Assembly (NCBI GenBank): GCA_028874215.1 | Contig: JAPPLF010000016.1 | Location: forward strand, 1-64,000 | Length of the DNA: 64,000 nucleotides | Direction of reading: 5' to 3' | Source: Acidobacteriota bacterium | Lineage (GTDB): Bacteria > Acidobacteriota > UBA6911 > RPQK01 > JAJDTT01 | Part shown: in pieces, positions 62,149-64,000 of the stretch | How positions within the stretch are numbered: the first letter of the stretch is position 1 | How the letters are laid out: each line of letters begins with the position of its first letter | Position numbers and translations under genes: made by a program | Notes under the pieces: generated by a model | Told to the model about the DNA's origin: nothing | The model's database searches: none | Seen by the model: only the letters and a program-made list of their open reading frames with translations

Positions 62149-62214
62149 CTTGGTCTGCGACTGACTTCGAGCTCGACCGGCTTTGGTATTACTTTCAAGT
62201 CGGCAAAGGAGACT

Positions 62215-63483
62215 ATGAAGAGAATTCCGATCCTGCTTCTGGCCGCGTGCATTTCGAGCGCGGCCCTGTTCGGAAACTGGCCCGACTATCGAGGTCCCGG
62301 CCGGAACGGCATCTCCGACGCCGCGAACCTCCCTCTTCGCTGGGGCGAAACGCTCAACGTTCGATGGAAGACGCCGATTCACGGCCGCGGCTGGTCTTCG
62401 CCGGTGATTCGCGACAAACAGGTCTGGCTCACCACCGCCACGGAGGACGGAAAAGAGCTCTCCGTCTTGTGCGTCGACCGGGACAGCGGACGCATCCTGC
62501 TGGATCGGAAGCTCTTCGACGTCGCCAGACCTCGTCCCCTGAGCAACCCCGACAATTCCTACGCCAGTCCTTCTCCGACCATCGAGGAAGGCCGCGTCTA
62601 CATCAATTTCGGGAGCTATGGGACCGCCTGCCTGGACACGGGGACTTTCGAGGTGCTCTGGCAACGCCGGGACCTCCCCTGCGACCACTGGCGCGGCCCG
62701 GCCTCTTCCCCCTATCTCTGGGAGGACCTCCTCTTCCTGAACATGGACGGCGCCGACGTCCAGTACGTGGTGGCTCTGGACAAGGCGACCGGCGCCAACC
62801 GGTGGGTGACGTTTCGATCGGTGGACTACGGAGACCTGGAGGAGGACGGCCGCCCACGCGCGTCCGGAGACTTCCGCAAGGCCTACAATACGCCGCTGGT
62901 GGTCGATTTCCAGGGAGAGCCACAACTCATCAGTCCCGGCGCCAAAGGGGCCTATGGATACGATCCCAGAACCGGACGCGAGATCTGGCAGATTCGCCAC
63001 ACCGGTCACTCATCGGCGCCCAGGACCCTTTACGCCGACGGGCAGGTGGGCATCGCCACGGGGCATATCGGCGGAACGGCGCAACTTTGGGCGGTCCGGC
63101 TCGGCGGCCGGGGCGACGTGACCGGATCCCATGTCGCCTGGAAACACGCCCGGGGCGCTCCCAAGCGCTCCTCCCCGGTTCTGGTCGGGGGGCGGGTCTA
63201 CATGGTGAGCAACGACGGGATCGCCACTTGCATCGACTTCAAGAGTGGAGAGGAAATCTGGAAGGAACGAATCGGGGGTCTCCACTCTTCCTCGGTGCTT
63301 TATGCCAGCCGCCGGATCCACTTCTTCGACGAGGACGGCGTCGCCACCATCATCCAACCGGGCGATGCGCTGGAGATCCTGGCCCGAAACAAGCTGGACG
63401 ACGGCTTCATGGCATCGCCCGCCGTGGCCGACGGAGCGCTCTTCCTGCGCACGAAGACTCATCTCTACCGGATCCAGGAGTAG
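62215..63483 (+). CDS. PQQ-type beta-propeller protein, copy 2
   Basis: 422 residues, same length as copy 1 and colinear without gaps; about 70 substitutions by hand count, or roughly 83 percent identity. Differences cluster in the signal peptide (IPILLLAACISSAALF) and at surface positions; the last 30 residues are identical. ATG 62215 follows AAAGGAG closely. A recent tandem duplication with purifying selection on the propeller is implied. Confidence 0.82.
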   Translation: MKRIPILLLAACISSAALFGNWPDYRGPGRNGISDAANLPLRWGETLNVRWKTPIHGRGWSSPVIRDKQVWLTTATEDGKELSVLCVDRDSGRILLDRKLFDVARPRPLSNPDNSYASPSPTIEEGRVYINFGSYGTACLDTGTFEVLWQRRDLPCDHWRGPASSPYLWEDLLFLNMDGADVQYVVALDKATGANRWVTFRSVDYGDLEEDGRPRASGDFRKAYNTPLVVDFQGEPQLISPGAKGAYGYDPRTGREIWQIRHTGHSSAPRTLYADGQVGIATGHIGGTAQLWAVRLGGRGDVTGSHVAWKHARGAPKRSSPVLVGGRVYMVSNDGIATCIDFKSGEEIWKERIGGLHSSSVLYASRRIHFFDEDGVATIIQPGDALEILARNKLDDGFMASPAVADGALFLRTKTHLYRIQE

Positions 63484-63516
63484 CGGCGTTCCGTCGTTTA
63501 CCGGCGCCCAGAAAAT

Positions 63517-63539
63517 CGGCGGTTCGGAAACCCCGCTCC
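63517..63539. repeat. REP-like palindrome after propeller copy 2
   Basis: CGGCGGTTCGGAAACCCCGCTCC is a slightly degenerate copy of the unit at 52884-52905, 34 bp after the stop codon. Confidence 0.4.
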
Positions 63540-63637
63540 GCCTTGTCTTTTCCCGTCTTGCTCGTAGTAGACTGAGCGCCACCGGCGCCGGGTCGTCTTT
63601 CCCCAACGGCGCCGAGTCGAGCAGACGGAGGAGCAAC

Positions 63638-64000
63638 GTGAGTCAAAAGCGGATCGTCTACCCCTACATCCCCAATTCGGTCCCGGAAATCAAGGCCCGG
63701 ATGCTCAAGGAAGTGGGCGCCCGGGACATCATGGATCTCTACGCCGAGATCCCCGACGATCTGATCCTGAAGCGGAAGATGGACCTCCCCGAGCCGATCC
63801 TGGACGAGTACTCCCTGAAACGGCACCTGGAGGAGATCCTGGACCGGAACCGGAACTGCGATGACCACCTGAATTTTCTGGGTGCCGGCTGCGCCCAGCA
63901 CCACGTCCCAGCGGTCTGCGACGAGATCAGCAGCCGGGGCGAGTTCGTGACGGCGTACGTGGGCGAGCCTTACGCCGATCATGGGAAGTGGCAGGCCCTC
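63638..64000 (+). CDS. gcvPA: Glycine dehydrogenase (decarboxylating) subunit 1, 5' part
   Basis: P-protein half that, with GcvPB, decarboxylates glycine in the cleavage system. The first 121 codons are present and the gene runs off the window. The GTG start has GGAGGAG 5 nt upstream. YPYIPNSVPEIKARMLKEVG, YAEIPDDLILKR and NFLGAGCAQHHVPAVCDEI match the N-terminus of the alpha subunit of two-subunit glycine dehydrogenases. The motif GEFVTAYVGEPYADHG is slightly unlike the usual FYTAYTPYQPE, so this may be a divergent clade. Confidence 0.8.
   Translation, partial: MSQKRIVYPYIPNSVPEIKARMLKEVGARDIMDLYAEIPDDLILKRKMDLPEPILDEYSLKRHLEEILDRNRNCDDHLNFLGAGCAQHHVPAVCDEISSRGEFVTAYVGEPYADHGKWQAL

Overview
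The window most resembles a GC-rich genome of an Acidobacteriota-like bacterium, probably free-living or host-associated and reconstructed from an environmental sample. The support is a large Oar-type TonB receptor with an N-terminal carboxypeptidase-regulatory domain, a CRTAC1/ASPIC protein paired with a TPR protein, many Tat- and lipoprotein-tagged secreted enzymes, PQQ-like propellers, and the partial 16S rRNA at the left edge. The phylum call is an inference; only the first ~360 nt of the 16S gene are present. No prophage, insertion sequence or CRISPR array was seen.

Layout. 1-360 (-) is the 5' end of 16S rRNA with a recognisable promoter at 431-460. A small zinc-ribbon-like ORF and a glutamine-dependent NAD synthetase follow. 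3074-6916 (+) is a three-gene secreted set (Tat TIM-barrel protein, BNR lipoprotein, Tat cupin) ending beside a tRNA-Arg(ACG). 7108-17856 holds paralogues of the same carbohydrate-type secreted families together with an Nramp-like transporter, an orphan IolD, an SGNH hydrolase and a Tat amidohydrolase. 16135-22167 (-) is a leftward run: sialidase, TlpA-like protein, TPR lipoprotein, TIM-barrel protein. 22327-27373 (+) is a compact set: PhoX-type phosphatase, two GT4 glycosyltransferases, MFS exporter. 27381-30438 has a lipoprotein-like methyltransferase, an SDR and an alpha/beta-hydrolase lipoprotein. 30510-31102 holds two facing orphan antitoxins with toxin debris between them. 31113-34057 (-) is the CRTAC1/TPR pair. 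34299-38161 (+) is HyuA/HyuB.

38178-58647 is an almost gap-free run of minus-strand genes about 20 kb long: small membrane protein, alpha-carbonic anhydrase, beta-lactamase-fold hydrolase, TonB receptor, SUMF1-like protein, three CocE/NonD hydrolases, an FAD amine/amino-acid oxidase, a small membrane protein with an SSS symporter, a sialidase-like protein, an aminotransferase and a beta-helix protein. It reads as an uptake-hydrolysis-oxidation locus for an organic nitrogen or acylated substrate. 58687-64000 (+) has a second FAD oxidase, a hexapeptide acyltransferase, a tandem pair of PQQ-type propellers and the start of glycine dehydrogenase subunit GcvPA.

Working together, the genes suggest a scavenger of complex organic matter. 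Exported hydrolases and propeller enzymes act outside, TonB/SSS/MFS/Nramp-type transporters move products, and cytosolic oxidases, HyuAB, IolD and glycine cleavage feed central metabolism. The most unusual signals are two genes whose ideal Shine-Dalgarno sequence points at ATA or ACG instead of ATG, an eroded toxin-antitoxin island, a methyltransferase with a lipoprotein signal, and a short palindromic repeat family placed just after stop codons.
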